Below, piece by piece: positions 5,625 through 6,830 of a DNA stretch of 6,830 nucleotides. The notes under the pieces were generated by a model. The model worked only from the letters and a program-made list of their open reading frames with translations. It was not told the origin of the DNA and did not search any database. Made by a program: the position numbers and the translations under genes. Position 1 is the stretch's first letter. Each line of letters starts with the position of its first letter. Source of the stretch: Pseudomonadota bacterium (GTDB lineage: Bacteria > Pseudomonadota > Gammaproteobacteria > Burkholderiales > SCOH01); contig JAUPTR010000333.1 in NCBI GenBank assembly GCA_030917985.1, forward strand, positions 1 through 6,830, written 5' to 3'.

Positions 5625-6542
5625 GTGTTCAAGAGAAATCTCGGCAAATGGCTGATCACTTGGCCGCCTACGCTTTACCTGCTTATTTTCTTCGCCATCC
5701 CTGCTTTGATCATGGTTGTGGCGTCGTTCCGTTTTCCTGGCGATTATGGTGGCCTGCTGCCGCTGTACCATATTGACGAGGCAACGGGCCGGGCGGTGAT
5801 CGAAGTGACACGCGAAAACTGGCGCGATTATTTCACGCTGGAAAACTACGCTCGCCTGACGGAAGACTCGGTTTACCTGCAACTGTTCATCAAGTCATTT
5901 TATTACGCTGGTCTGACCACGTTGATCTGCCTGATCATGGCCTATCCGCTCGCCTGGTTGATTGCCCGCAGCAATCAGAAGGTTCGCGACCTGCTGGTTC
6001 TATTGGTGATTCTACCGTTCTGGAGCAACTTTCTGGTGCGGGTATATGCTTGGATGATCATTCTTGGCCCCAATTCGGCATTCACCAAGATTACCAATAT
6101 GCTGCTCGGCTTGCTGGGTATTGCGCCCCAGAGTTTCATGTTCTCGCCGTTCGCCGTGGTGGTGTGCCTGGTGTATGTGCACCTGCCGTTCATGGTGCTG
6201 CCGCTCTACGCCAATCTTGAGAAACATGATATGTCGTTGCTGGACGCTGCGCAGGATCTCGGTGCCAATGCGTGGCAACGCTTCTGGAAGGTAACCTGGC
6301 CACTCTCGTTGCCAGGTGTCTATGCCGGTGCGGCACTGGTGTTCATTCCCGCTCTCGGTATTTTTGCGGTGCCAGACCTGCTGGGTGGCACCGACGGCAT
6401 CATGATCGGCAACCTGATCAAGCAGCAATTCCTCGAATCCCGTGACTGGCCCTTCGGTAGCGTCCTGTCGATTGTCCTGACGCTGTTTGCACTGGGGCTG
6501 GCTGGATTGGCTGCATTGATCGGCCGGGCATCATCACGCTGA
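5625..6542 (+). CDS. potB: Polyamine ABC transporter permease (PotB/PotH type)
   Basis: This is one of the two inner-membrane permeases forming the polyamine channel. The product is 305 residues from a GTG start (E. coli PotB about 275-285, PotH 317). Six hydrophobic segments lie at roughly 11-33, 88-115, 122-146, 172-196, 229-252 and 279-300. The cytoplasmic EAA loop that docks on the ATPase is visible as 'LLDAAQDLGANAWQRF' (205-220) followed by 'WPLSLPG'. Family stretches include 'LPFWSNFLVRVYAW' (130-143), 'LPFMVLPLYA', 'IPALGIFAVPDLLGG' and 'QQFLESRDWPFG'. The loop between the first two helices (about 36-85) is longer than in E. coli PotB as I recall it, which recalls PotH. The TGA stop overlaps the potC ribosome binding site. 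Confidence 0.92.
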   Translation: MFKRNLGKWLITWPPTLYLLIFFAIPALIMVVASFRFPGDYGGLLPLYHIDEATGRAVIEVTRENWRDYFTLENYARLTEDSVYLQLFIKSFYYAGLTTLICLIMAYPLAWLIARSNQKVRDLLVLLVILPFWSNFLVRVYAWMIILGPNSAFTKITNMLLGLLGIAPQSFMFSPFAVVVCLVYVHLPFMVLPLYANLEKHDMSLLDAAQDLGANAWQRFWKVTWPLSLPGVYAGAALVFIPALGIFAVPDLLGGTDGIMIGNLIKQQFLESRDWPFGSVLSIVLTLFALGLAGLAALIGRASSR

Positions 6543-6549
6543 GGCAGAG

Positions 6550-6830
6550 ATGAACAACAAGAAACTATCCAGTTGGCTGTGGGTGTCGGCAATTGCGGTT
6601 TATGCATTCCTTTATCTGCCTCTGGCAATTGTCATCATCTACTCCTTCAATGATTCGAAACTGAATGCCGAGTGGGTTGGCTTTACCTTCAAGTGGTATG
6701 AATTGCTCTTTAATGACGGACCGATGTTGCAAGCGGCATGGAACTCCCTGGTGATCGCCACCGCAACCAGCTTCTTTGCCACCATCTTTGGCACGCTTGC
6801 AGGCTTGGCGATGCACAAGTACAAGCTCAG
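6550..6830 (+). CDS. potC: Polyamine ABC transporter permease (PotC/PotI type), 3'-truncated by window edge
   Basis: This is the second permease of the importer; 93 complete codons are visible, about a third of the roughly 260-280 expected. The N-terminus 'MNNKKLSSWLWVSAIAVYAF' leads into the first membrane helix (about 9-32), ending 'LAIVIIYSFNDSK'. It continues with 'GFTFKWYELLFND' and 'LQAAWNSLVIATATSFFATI', all typical of PotC: the 'SFN', 'GFT-KWY' and 'LQAA--SL' patterns are shared with the E. coli protein. The conserved EAA loop lies beyond the window. The ATG at 6550 has GAGG at 6541-6544, which overlaps the potB stop. The 7-base gap implies translational coupling, so both permeases are made together. 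Confidence 0.92.
   Translation, partial: MNNKKLSSWLWVSAIAVYAFLYLPLAIVIIYSFNDSKLNAEWVGFTFKWYELLFNDGPMLQAAWNSLVIATATSFFATIFGTLAGLAMHKYKL

Noticed and set aside
5012..5659. A 215-codon minus-strand open frame opposite the 3' part of potA.
   Set aside because: It is a shadow of potA with no domain resemblance and no supporting ribosome binding site context; potA on the + strand has complete ABC motifs.

Overview
This window is a stretch of bacterial chromosome, all coding on the + strand. It runs from the 3' end of the spc ribosomal-protein operon, through a complete alpha operon, into the start of a polyamine ABC-transporter operon. The proteins look betaproteobacterial. IF-1 is encoded between secY and rpmJ and is of the 'GHISGKMRMHYIRI' type. 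RpoA has the 'TLGMKLENWPPVGLEKP' tail, and S4, S11 and L17 read like betaproteobacterial homologues. The relationship appears to lie near Neisseriales/Nitrosomonadales-type groups, but this rests on remembered protein sequences and no finer placement is claimed.

Layout: positions 1-1043 hold the C-terminal three quarters of secY (protein translocase channel). infA (IF-1) and rpmJ (L36) follow and close the spc-like cluster. A 61-base gap (1435-1495) carries a good sigma70-type promoter candidate. It leads into rpsM-rpsK-rpsD-rpoA-rplQ (S13, S11, S4, RNA polymerase alpha, L17), the classical alpha operon with gaps of 15-28 bases. A strong intrinsic terminator sits at 4380-4413, about 50 bases past rplQ.

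An extended -10 promoter candidate (4497-4505) then precedes potA, potB and the 5' part of potC. These encode the ATPase and two permeases of a spermidine/putrescine importer. The potA-potB gap is 4 bases and the potB-potC gap is 7 bases, so they form one translationally linked unit. The substrate-binding protein gene (potD-like) is not in the window and may lie downstream.

Functionally, the first two thirds serve growth: ribosome assembly, translation initiation, transcription and membrane protein export. The pot operon imports polyamines, which bind RNA and ribosomes, but nothing here shows co-regulation with the ribosomal genes. The terminator/promoter pair suggests the two are separate transcription units. 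I found no mobile element, CRISPR array, tRNA/rRNA gene or broken gene, and no evidence for a previously undescribed system. The points worth a second look are regulatory: the alpha-operon promoter with a leader too short for the enterobacterial S4 pseudoknot, the missing Shine-Dalgarno at infA, and the rplQ-pot junction.
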